Source: an uncultured Eubacteriales bacterium | GTDB lineage: Bacteria; Bacillota; Clostridia; Oscillospirales; CAG-272 | Assembly (NCBI GenBank): GCA_900546695.1 | Contig: URDX01000037.1 | Span: 1-14,179 of the forward strand | DNA length: 14,179 nucleotides | Reading direction: 5' to 3' | Shown: piece by piece, positions 6,931-13,304 of the stretch | Layout: every line of letters begins with the position of its first letter | Position numbering within the stretch: position 1 is the stretch's first letter | The notes under the pieces: generated by a model | Database searches by the model: none | What the model was told of the DNA's origin: nothing | What the model saw: the letters and a program-made list of their open reading frames with translations, nothing else | Made by a program: the position numbers and the translations under genes

Positions 6931-8961
6931 TTATGCGTCATCTCCCGAGCGGTCGATCTCGCTCATATACTGCGGTCCGTACTCGGTGATAAACGCCTTT
7001 CTTGCGGCGATGTCGTCGCCGAGCAGCGTTTCAAATATCCTATCGGTCTCCGCCTCGTCTGCGGGGGTCACCGATATCAGGCGGCGAGTAGCGGGGTTCA
7101 TGGTGGTCTGACGCATCATCTCGGGCTCGTTCTCGCCGAGTCCCTTAGAGCGGGAGACCTTGTATTTCTGCCCCTCGAGCTGACGCATTATCTGCACCTT
7201 TTCCGCCTCGTCGTATGCAAAATACGACTTATCCTTGCAGACTATCTCATACAGCGGCGATTCGGCGATGAACACCTTCTTTTCGCGCAGCAGGGTCGGC
7301 AGCAGACGACGGAAGAGCGTGAGCAGCAGGGTGCGGATGTGATATCCGTCCTTATCCGCATCGGTACAGATAATTATCTTGTTCCACCGCAGCGCACCGA
7401 GATCAAACGGAACCATGTCCTTGCTCTTTGTCTTTATCTCAACGCCGCAGCCGATAACGCGCAGCAGATTGAGAATCACCTCACTCTTGAATATCTTCTC
7501 GTACGAGCTGTTCTGGCAGTTGAGCGTCTTTCCGCGCACCGGCATTACCGCCTGAAACTCGGAGTCGCGTCCGAGCTTTACCGACGTGAGCGCCGAATCA
7601 CCCTCAACGATGTACAGCTCGCGGCGGGAAACATCCTTTGTGCGGCAGTTGACGAACTTCTCCACCCTGTTTGAGATATCGGTATTGCCCGCGAGCTTCT
7701 TTTTCAGGTCGAGACGGGTCGTCTCCGCCTTCTCACGGCTGCGCTTATTGACGAGCACCTGCGCGGTAAAGCGGTCGGCTTCCATCGGCTGCTCGGCAAA
7801 ATACACCTCGAGCTGATGGCGCAGGAACTTTGTCATAGCCTCGGCGATGAATGTATTGGTTATCGCCTTCTTTGTCTGGTTCGCGTACGATGTCTCGGTA
7901 GAAAAGCTGTTAGTGACAAGCACGAGACAGTCCTCAACATCGGGGAAGGTTATCTTGCTCTCGTTCTTGTTGTACTTTCCGTTCGCCCTCAGATACTTAT
8001 CCACCGCGTAGACGAACGCATTGCGGACCGCCTTGTCGGGCGAGCCGCCGTGCTCGAGAAAGCTCGAGTTGTGGTAGTACTCGATTATCTTCTTCGTATT
8101 GGAAGCGCAGAATGCGACCTCAACCTTGAGCTTATAGTCGCGCTTATCCTCGCGGTCGCGCCCGACCGTCTCGGTGCGCCATATCACGGGTGCGGTCAGC
8201 GTATTCTCGCCAGCAAGTTCGGCTACATAGTCGATTATTCCGTTCTCGTAGTAATACTCGCTGCGCTCGAATTCCCCGCTCTCCTGCTCGATGAGCAGCA
8301 CAAAGCGGACACCCGAATTGACCACCGACTGCTTGCGCAGCATCTCGGAATAGTACTCATGCGGGATGCTTATGTCGGTAAAAACCTCGATGTCGGGCTT
8401 CCATCGGACGACCGTTCCCGTGCGCTTCTGACCTCTGCCGAGCGGCGTTTCGGTTAGCTCGGTGACGGGCTCGCCCTTTTTGAAGGATATCTCGAAAAGG
8501 CTCTTGCCGTCATACGACTTTACGTCCATATATTCGGATGAATACTGCGTCGCGCACGCGCCGAGTCCGTTCAGACCGAGCGAATATTCGTAGCTCGAGC
8601 CGTCGGAGTTGTTATCGTACTTTCCGCCCGCATACAGCTCGCAGTAGATGAGCTCCCAGTTATATCTGCCCTCGCGCTCGTTGTAGCCGAGCGGAACGCC
8701 TCTGCCGTGGTCCTCTATCCGAATGGAGTGATCGAGATAAACGGTTGTAGTGATCTCGTCGCCGTAGCCCTCGCGCGCCTCGTCGACGGCGTTCGACAGT
8801 ATCTCGAATACCGAATGCTCACAGCCCTCGAGTCCGTCCGAGCCGAATATGACCGCGGGTCTCTTGCGCACTCGGTCTGCACCCTTCAGCGCGGATATAC
8901 TGCGGTTATCATAGGTAGAATCGTTCTTTTCGACCTTTTCCGTTTTTGCGGTTGCTGCCAT
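6931..8961 (-). CDS. Type IIA DNA topoisomerase subunit B, divergent ParE/GyrB-like
   Basis: This 676-residue ATPase subunit would alter DNA topology together with a GyrA/ParC-like partner not in this window. The GHKL ATPase domain has E53 and N57 in VFEILSNAVDEA, D84 in EDHGRG, AGGKYD (111-116) and LGLNGLGA (128-135). The transducer domain follows to about 430. The Toprim domain has EGDSALTS (453-460), RGKTLN (476-481) and TDADKDGYHIRTL (533-545). Canonical GyrB/ParE has EGDSAGGSA and DADVDGAHIR, and PQFEGQTK is TSYANQTK here (357-364). This matches a second clostridial topoisomerase B type I recall from the ENEPEMM and EGDSALGSVKLGRD wording, rather than housekeeping GyrB. The ATG at 8961 follows AAGGAG; the in-frame ATG at 9030 lies in the leader. 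It has its own promoter and is monocistronic here. Confidence 0.85.
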   Translation of the reverse strand: MAATAKTEKVEKNDSTYDNRSISALKGADRVRKRPAVIFGSDGLEGCEHSVFEILSNAVDEAREGYGDEITTTVYLDHSIRIEDHGRGVPLGYNEREGRYNWELIYCELYAGGKYDNNSDGSSYEYSLGLNGLGACATQYSSEYMDVKSYDGKSLFEISFKKGEPVTELTETPLGRGQKRTGTVVRWKPDIEVFTDISIPHEYYSEMLRKQSVVNSGVRFVLLIEQESGEFERSEYYYENGIIDYVAELAGENTLTAPVIWRTETVGRDREDKRDYKLKVEVAFCASNTKKIIEYYHNSSFLEHGGSPDKAVRNAFVYAVDKYLRANGKYNKNESKITFPDVEDCLVLVTNSFSTETSYANQTKKAITNTFIAEAMTKFLRHQLEVYFAEQPMEADRFTAQVLVNKRSREKAETTRLDLKKKLAGNTDISNRVEKFVNCRTKDVSRRELYIVEGDSALTSVKLGRDSEFQAVMPVRGKTLNCQNSSYEKIFKSEVILNLLRVIGCGVEIKTKSKDMVPFDLGALRWNKIIICTDADKDGYHIRTLLLTLFRRLLPTLLREKKVFIAESPLYEIVCKDKSYFAYDEAEKVQIMRQLEGQKYKVSRSKGLGENEPEMMRQTTMNPATRRLISVTPADEAETDRIFETLLGDDIAARKAFITEYGPQYMSEIDRSGDDA

Positions 8962-8986
8962 TCTTTTCTCCTTGATCTTTGTTATG

Positions 8987-9040
8987 CGGCAGCTCCGCCG
9001 CCGACGGATGTCCCGTAGCGGAAAACACACTGTGCTGCCG
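8987..9040 (-). other. Structured 5' leader of the topoisomerase gene
   Basis: In the roughly 89-nt leader, CGGCAGC and GCTGCCG (9034-9040 and 8987-8993) form a perfect 7-bp stem. It encloses a small ACGG/CCGT hairpin (9004-9016). The Shine-Dalgarno site lies just downstream and outside the stem. Confidence 0.35.
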
Positions 9041-9056
9041 TTATATCCTTCTTTTA

Positions 9057-9085
9057 ATTTTACAACAAAGCGGCGGTTTTGTCAA
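9057..9085 (-). promoter_or_regulatory. Promoter of the topoisomerase gene
   Basis: On the minus strand a consensus -35 TTGACA (9080-9085) and a -10 TAAAAT (9057-9062) are exactly 17 bp apart. Transcription should start near 9050. The -35 lies 15 bp from the -35 of the divergent QueG-like promoter. Confidence 0.8.
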
Positions 9086-9100
9086 CTTTTCCGCGCCCCG

Positions 9101-9129
9101 TTGCATAATGCACGCGGATGTGGTATAAT
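9101..9129 (+). promoter_or_regulatory. Extended -10 promoter of the QueG-like gene
   Basis: A perfect extended -10, TGGTATAAT (9121-9129), lies 17 bp after a weak -35 TTGCAT (9101-9106). The predicted start is at or next to 9136, which is the A of the ATG, so the mRNA would be leaderless. Confidence 0.75.
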
Positions 9130-9135
9130 CACGGC

Positions 9136-9996
9136 ATGAAAAAGATTTTTATGCCGGCGGAAAACACACCCGCCTATAAAGCCGTATCGGTCTGCGCCGA
9201 TATACTCGAAAAAAACGGCATCGGAGCAGTCTCATGCCTGCCCATGAGCGAATGTCGCGTACAAAAGCCGTATCTGCTGAAATTCGAGCCCGGATGCGTC
9301 GTAATGTTTACCGTTCCGTATTTCACGGGAGACGACGAGCCGCGCAACATCTCGCGCTACGCAGTGTCACTCGATTATCATATCTGCTTTTCACGGCTTG
9401 CCGCAGAGCTGAGGGACGCATGCGAGAACACTCTGCCCGGCACGGCGATATGCACCTACTCAGACCATTCCCCCATCTATGAGGCGGAGGCTGCGTCAAA
9501 AGCGGGCATCGGCTGCATCGGCGAAAACCATCTGTTGATAACCGAGGACTACGGCAGCTATATATTCATCGGTGAGATATTCCTCTCCGAGCCGCTCGAG
9601 CCGCGCACGGAGGGGTACAGCGTCTCGCACTGTCCCGGCTGCGGTCGCTGTATGAAAGCATGTCCCGGAAAGGGGCAGACCTGCCTGTCGTATCTTACGC
9701 AGAAAAAAGGCGAGCTCACCGCCGAGGAGGAGCAGATGATCGCCCGCTCGGGCTGCTACTGGGGCTGCGATATATGTCAGGAGGTCTGCCCGCTCAACCG
9801 CGATGTGAAAACGACCGACGCGAGTTTCTTTTACGAGCGGCGCACGCCGACGGTCACGACGGAAGCGATAAACGCAATGACCGATGAGCAGTTTGCCGAG
9901 CGCGCCTACGCATGGCGCGGCAGAAAGACGATACTGCGCAACCTCGAGATAGAGCAAAGGTACGGGATGCAGAAAAAGCGCGAAACGGAAAAGTGA
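9136..9996 (+). CDS. QueG-like protein with two [4Fe-4S] clusters
   Basis: This 286-residue protein is related to epoxyqueuosine reductase (QueG), a cobalamin-dependent enzyme that finishes queuosine synthesis in tRNA. Residues RYAVSLDYH (74-82) and SDHSPIYEAEAASKAGIG (109-126) match the QueG core and keep the Asp (D110) that serves as the QueG catalytic residue. GSYIFIGEI follows at 140-148. The first ferredoxin motif is C166, C169, C172 and C176, with the companion C183 in TCLSYLT. The second is C207, C211, C214 and C218 (GCDICQEVCPLNR). It is shorter than typical QueG (about 380) and lacks the C-terminal repeat region. No other queuosine gene is in the window, so the true substrate is uncertain. 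The ATG at 9136 has no Shine-Dalgarno site, and an ATG at 9118 would lie within the promoter. It may be only a general ferredoxin-domain paralogue. Confidence 0.8.
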   Translation: MKKIFMPAENTPAYKAVSVCADILEKNGIGAVSCLPMSECRVQKPYLLKFEPGCVVMFTVPYFTGDDEPRNISRYAVSLDYHICFSRLAAELRDACENTLPGTAICTYSDHSPIYEAEAASKAGIGCIGENHLLITEDYGSYIFIGEIFLSEPLEPRTEGYSVSHCPGCGRCMKACPGKGQTCLSYLTQKKGELTAEEEQMIARSGCYWGCDICQEVCPLNRDVKTTDASFFYERRTPTVTTEAINAMTDEQFAERAYAWRGRKTILRNLEIEQRYGMQKKRETEK

Positions 9997-10002
9997 ATAA
10001 GG

Positions 10003-10107
10003 GGTTATTGACACTTAGCATCGGTTTGATGCCGAGTAAAATCGAAGGAATGCAATTCGCCTCTCCCGCGGCGTCGGTCCGAATTTTTACTCGTTTCCGC
10101 AATAACC
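10003..10107. other. Nested inverted repeats, possible structured RNA
   Basis: GGTTATTG (10003-10010) pairs with CAATAACC (10100-10107). Inside lie a GCATC/GATGC hairpin (10018-10032) and CGAGTAAAAT (10033-10042) pairing with ATTTTTACTCG (10083-10093) apart from one extra T. The innermost part holds small GAAT/ATTC and CGCC/GGCG stems. The layout is a closed multi-branch fold immediately followed by a long hairpin. It begins seven bases after the QueG-like stop. It matches no RNA family I recognise. Confidence 0.4.
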
Positions 10108-10148
10108 GAAGTGAGCTGTTAAAAACGAGTTTTTAACAGCTCACTTCG
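10107..10148. terminator. Perfect 19-bp hairpin, probable bidirectional terminator
   Basis: The arm 10107-10125 (CGAAGTGAGCTGTTAAAAA) is the exact reverse complement of 10130-10148, with a 4-nt CGAG loop and ATTTTA after it on the plus strand. It lies between the convergent QueG-like and small membrane protein genes. The U-run is mostly inside the stem, so an element end cannot be excluded. Confidence 0.6.
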
Positions 10149-10151
10149 ATT

Positions 10152-10200
10152 TTAGGGGATAGACAAAAATACTCGACCCGAACTATTTGTGCATTCCCTT
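10152..10200 (+). other. Second stem with U-run in the convergent spacer
   Basis: GGGGATAGACAAA (10155-10167) and TTTGTGCATTCCC (10187-10199) are partly complementary (GGGA/TCCC and ACAAA/TTTGT, with an internal mismatch between them), and TTTTT follows from 10200. It looks like a weaker terminator-like fold. The remainder to 10289 shows no gene. Confidence 0.3.
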
Positions 10201-10289
10201 TTTGCGACATATAAGGTATATTGATTTTTTGCACCGATGCTTCAACTCAAGACGCACGGGGCGGCATGCTCCGAGCACGGCGCACGGTC

Positions 10290-10514
10290 TTATCTCATAA
10301 AGACAGATGCAATTACATAAACAATGCAGAGCACAGCGAAATATGTACCTATGAGGAAGAAGTGCGTGAGACAGTTTTTCAGTTCAACGTCGAAATCGTC
10401 CGCAAATTTGTCCTTATTCTCCTCCACATAGCGCATGAGCTTGACCGCCATAAGAATTCCGATCAGTGCCACCGCCCCGATCAGGACAAGCAGACACATC
10501 AAAAAAATATCCAT
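10290..10514 (-). CDS. 74-aa two-helix membrane protein, unknown function
   Basis: I do not recognise this protein. It has two hydrophobic segments (about 3-25 and 50-72) separated by a charged loop of about 24 residues (VEENKDKFADDFDVE), giving a hairpin topology in the membrane. The ATG at 10514 has an AAAGG site seven bases upstream. A consensus promoter and an 88-nt leader with two strong hairpins precede it, which supports a real, regulated gene. It stands alone: birA upstream on the same strand ends 330 bp away, and the QueG-like gene converges from the other side. Small proteins of this shape often regulate or stabilise membrane complexes, but nothing here points to a partner. Confidence 0.7.
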   Translation of the reverse strand: MDIFLMCLLVLIGAVALIGILMAVKLMRYVEENKDKFADDFDVELKNCLTHFFLIGTYFAVLCIVYVIASVFMR

Positions 10515-10543
10515 ATACAGCCTTTCTGTTCACACAATAAAAT

Positions 10544-10588
10544 TCCGCGTGCTATGCGCGCGGAGCCCGTCGGATACGCATATCCGAC
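10544..10588 (-). other. Two-hairpin leader of the small membrane protein gene
   Basis: Within the predicted leader GTCGGATA/TATCCGAC (10569-10588) forms a perfect 8-bp stem with a 4-nt loop. TCCGCG/CGCGGA (10544-10564) forms a 6-bp stem with a 9-nt loop. No U-run follows, so this is not a simple terminator. It may stabilise the mRNA or sense something. Confidence 0.4.
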
Positions 10589-10608
10589 AAACACTGTCGC
10601 AGTGAAGA

Positions 10609-10637
10609 ATTCTACCATCATTCCGCGGTTTTGTCAA
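10609..10637 (-). promoter_or_regulatory. Promoter of the small membrane protein gene
   Basis: On the minus strand TTGACA (10632-10637) and TAGAAT (10609-10614) are exactly 17 bp apart. The predicted start is near 10602. The spacer opens AAACCGCGG, very like the topoisomerase promoter spacer. Confidence 0.8.
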
Positions 10638-10694
10638 TATTTTTTTCAAACATTTCTTCTTTTCGCCCGTTTCGTGAGCATAAATGAGGCTGCT

Positions 10695-10738
10695 CAGATA
10701 CAAATCAAACACAAATCAGATACAAATCAGATACAAAT
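10695..10738. repeat. Four 11-bp tandem repeats
   Basis: CAGATACAAAT occurs at 10695-10705, 10717-10727 and 10728-10738. The unit at 10706-10716 is the variant CAAACACAAAT. The period is close to one helical turn, and the array ends about 58 bp upstream of the -35 of the small membrane protein gene. Apart from this array and that gene's promoter and leader, 10515-10843 holds no gene that I can support. Confidence 0.8.
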
Positions 10739-10843
10739 TCGACCCAAGCGCCGTATTTCAGCCATGCTTCGACATGCGGGTATGCACGGCGAATTTCGTT
10801 GCCGTAATTATACAAACCTAACTCGGCAAACGTCTCACATTTC

Positions 10844-11701
10844 TTAATAATTTCCCTTTTCCGCGGGTCTGCAGACCTCCGCTGCGGAGATAACGGTCAG
10901 TCGCTCGCCGTCAGGCGATTCGACTGTAAGCTCTCCCCCGTCGCCTATGCCGACGACGGTATATTCGACCGCCCCGTCATCTCTGTTCAGCCTCAGCTGT
11001 CTGCCTATCGAGCGGCAGCCGTCGCGATAGCGCGACATGATATCCGCGCTGTCTCCGCTCTCAAGCAGTGCGCACAGCTCCGCGATAACCGATGCGGCAA
11101 GCTCCTCCGCAACCTCGGATTCCATGCGGCGGCAGAGCGCGCCCGCGCCGCTGAGCTCGGGCGGAAACCCTCCGTCGGGCGGCGTGAGATTGATGCCTAT
11201 TCCGATAACGACATCTGCGCAGCCCGAATGCTCCGAGCACTCGGCAAGTATACCGCAGACCTTTTTGTCGTCGACAAGAACATCGTTTACCCACTTGATA
11301 TCCGCGCGCAGCCCGAGAACATAGCCTACGGCAAAGCGCACTGCGACCGCCGCAGCTGCGGTCGCCGGCGGGAGCTCATCCGTGCGCAGCCCGCTGCGCC
11401 AGCCTATGCTCATATAGAGCCCGCTGCCGGAGGGAGAATAGAAATGTCTGCCCTGTGTTCCGCGACCGCCCGTCTGTCTGCCCGCCGCAACGGCGAAAAA
11501 CGGCGGCAAAGCGCTGCCGTCGGGGAGCGCGCCGTCATGCAGCAGCTGTGCCGCATCGGCGTTGGTCGAGCCCGTCTCATCCTTATATATAAGCGCAAAA
11601 TTCTCCCTGCGATGCATATGCTCGGGAAGCGCCTCGATTATTCCCCGCGCGTCGAGCCTCAGCGGCTCGGACGCTCTGTTTTTCCTTACGGTATCAGTCA
11701 C
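10844..11701 (-). CDS. birA: Biotin--[biotin carboxyl carrier] ligase
   Basis: This 285-residue enzyme joins biotin, through biotinyl-AMP, to the lysine of biotin-dependent carboxylase carrier domains. The signature GRQTGGRGTQGR (74-85) is the biotinyl-AMP loop, followed by FYSPSGSGLYMSI. KWVNDV (136-141) is the KWPND motif with Val for Pro, and KVCGIL and GIGIN follow. The C-terminal ~45 residues form the small SH3-like domain. There is no N-terminal DNA-binding domain, so it is a monofunctional ligase and not a repressor. I prefer the GTG at 11701, preceded by AAAGGAAAAG, over an ATG at 11728 that has no ribosome-binding site and would add nine residues. It lies 82 bp after the polymerase gene on the same strand with no terminator or promoter seen between, so co-transcription with the lexA operon is likely. 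Confidence 0.87.
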   Translation of the reverse strand: MTDTVRKNRASEPLRLDARGIIEALPEHMHRRENFALIYKDETGSTNADAAQLLHDGALPDGSALPPFFAVAAGRQTGGRGTQGRHFYSPSGSGLYMSIGWRSGLRTDELPPATAAAAVAVRFAVGYVLGLRADIKWVNDVLVDDKKVCGILAECSEHSGCADVVIGIGINLTPPDGGFPPELSGAGALCRRMESEVAEELAASVIAELCALLESGDSADIMSRYRDGCRSIGRQLRLNRDDGAVEYTVVGIGDGGELTVESPDGERLTVISAAEVCRPAEKGNY

Positions 11702-11783
11702 TTTTTCTTTTCCTTTCGGTAATGCCATGTATGTGTGGTTCGATTCGCGTCGATTTGCATAGGTCGGGCAGAGCCGCGCCGCG

Positions 11784-13043
11784 CTACCGCACCGTATGCT
11801 CGCTCCCCTTGCCGCCGAACGGGTCGAATATCTCGCCGAATATATCGTGTCCGTGCCCTGCGGGAAGCTTATCCTCGCCGAGCACGACAGCGGGAACGAT
11901 AGCCCCTCCGCCGTACCTTCTTCTTATCATATCTATGCTCTTGCCGAGCCGTTCGCTGCGCAGTCTGTCCTCGACGGGACAAAAAAGGCTCGTCTGCTCA
12001 GGCTCGTGCTCGCTGACGAGCTCGATAGCGGTCACGGTCAGCGCACGCACGGGAAGCTGCCATCCGTAGCCGCGCGAAAGCAGTTTGCAGGCGGCTGCGG
12101 CAATGTCGCGTTCGCTCTGTGTGGGCGGTATCCTCTTCTGCCAGCCCTTGCATAGCAGCATGCTGTTTTTCGCGGTAACGTGCACCCCGCGCGCACTCAG
12201 CCCGAGCTCGCGCAGTCTGCCGCCGATGCTCTGTGCGAGCGCGTATATCACCCGTTCAGCCCCCGCCGCATCTTCAATATCCGATACGCAGGTTATGCCG
12301 TGCCCTACCGACTTTGCCGCGGGCGCGTGCTCCGGACTTATCACGGGCGAGCTGTCAAGCCCGCGGGCATAGCTCCAAAGCGTCAGCCCGTTTTTGCCGA
12401 GACAGCGCTGCATGACCTCGGGTGCGGCGGCAGCCATGTCGCCGACCGTATTAATACCAACCTCAGCGAGCCGCTGCGCAGTCTTTTTGCTGCAGAACAG
12501 CAGCTCCGAGCAGGGCAGCCGCCACACGGTGCTGCGGTAGTTTTCGCGCGTTATGACCGTCATCCCGTCGGGCTTGTTCATATCCGAGCCGAGCTTTGCA
12601 AACACCTTATTGAACGACACGCCGATGCTCACCGTCAGCCCGAGCTCGTCCCGCACCTCACGCCGTATCTGCTCTGCCACATCCACGGGGTCGCGCGGCA
12701 GAGCCGAGATGTCGAGCCAGCATTCATCGAGTCCGAACGGCTCGACCGCGTCGGTATACCGCGAGTATATCTCGCGCAGATATGCGGAAAAGCGCGAGTA
12801 TCTGTCAAAGTGCGGCGGGACTATCACAAGCGACGGGCAGCGCTTTTTCGCCTCGAAATTTGTCATTCCCGTGCGGATGCCCGCACGCTTAGCTGCATAC
12901 GACTTTGCAAGAACTATGCCGTGCCGCTCGCTCGTCGAGCCGCATACGGCGACAGCCCTGCCGCGCAGCGTCGGGTCAAGCACCGTCTCGACCGACGCAT
13001 AGAAGCAGTCCGCATCGCTGTGCAGTATCCTTCTCCCGTCCAT
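11784..13043 (-). CDS. Y-family DNA polymerase (DinB/Pol IV-like)
   Basis: This 419-residue translesion polymerase copies past DNA damage. Catalytic carboxylates are D10 in HSDADCFYASVE and D106-E107 in GLDECWLD. GVSFNKVFAKLGSDMNKPDG matches the palm region, and the little-finger domain covers about 240-350. QTSLF (350-354) fits the sliding-clamp binding motif. A further 65 residues follow it, so the motif is not at the extreme end as in Escherichia coli Pol IV. The start is ATG 13043 or 13046 in GAGGTGAGATGATGG, which overlaps the TGA of the preceding small ORF. An upstream ATG at 13166 would run through that ORF. The gene is the third in the lexA operon, so damage induction is expected. Whether it belongs to the DinB or the UvrX/YqjW subgroup I cannot settle. 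Confidence 0.88.
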   Translation of the reverse strand: MDGRRILHSDADCFYASVETVLDPTLRGRAVAVCGSTSERHGIVLAKSYAAKRAGIRTGMTNFEAKKRCPSLVIVPPHFDRYSRFSAYLREIYSRYTDAVEPFGLDECWLDISALPRDPVDVAEQIRREVRDELGLTVSIGVSFNKVFAKLGSDMNKPDGMTVITRENYRSTVWRLPCSELLFCSKKTAQRLAEVGINTVGDMAAAAPEVMQRCLGKNGLTLWSYARGLDSSPVISPEHAPAAKSVGHGITCVSDIEDAAGAERVIYALAQSIGGRLRELGLSARGVHVTAKNSMLLCKGWQKRIPPTQSERDIAAAACKLLSRGYGWQLPVRALTVTAIELVSEHEPEQTSLFCPVEDRLRSERLGKSIDMIRRRYGGGAIVPAVVLGEDKLPAGHGHDIFGEIFDPFGGKGSEHTVR

Positions 13044-13300
13044 CATCTCACCTCGCGCACCGAAAACCAGCGATTTGTATCTCGCTCGTAGTATATCTTC
13101 TTTTCTATGCCCTGCACTACGACGGTATATTCCATCGGCGCGATACAGCCGACTACGGCGGGGCAATAGCGCCGCACGCCGATTATGCGCGAGATATCGA
13201 AATGCTCACCCTTATATATGAGCTGCTTCGGTCGGAATTCGCCGCTCGTCGTGAATACGGCATCAACGGCGAGAGGTACCCTCTCGTACCGTTTTTCCAT
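13043..13300 (-). CDS. Small 85-aa protein coupled to the Y-family polymerase
   Basis: This is an 85-residue basic, beta-rich-looking protein that I cannot assign to a named family. It contains HFDISRIIGVRRYCPAV near the middle and ends KKIYYERDTNRWFSVREVR. Its place, between lexA and a Y-family polymerase and translationally coupled to the latter, resembles the small partners (YolD-like and other) found beside such polymerases in Firmicutes. The sequence is not obviously YolD. The ATG at 13300 has a GAGGTG site seven bases upstream, within the end of lexA; the stop of lexA is four bases before the start. An ATG at 13390 lies inside lexA and lacks support. Its TGA overlaps the polymerase start. 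A role in controlling or assisting the polymerase is inference from position only. Confidence 0.75.
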   Translation of the reverse strand: MEKRYERVPLAVDAVFTTSGEFRPKQLIYKGEHFDISRIIGVRRYCPAVVGCIAPMEYTVVVQGIEKKIYYERDTNRWFSVREVR

Positions 13301-13304
13301 CTCA

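Noticed and set aside
10008..10042. TTGACA followed by TAAAAT, possible promoter after the QueG-like gene
   Set aside because: The spacer would be 23 bp, which is too long; the TTGACA overlaps the outer stem of the inverted-repeat structure.
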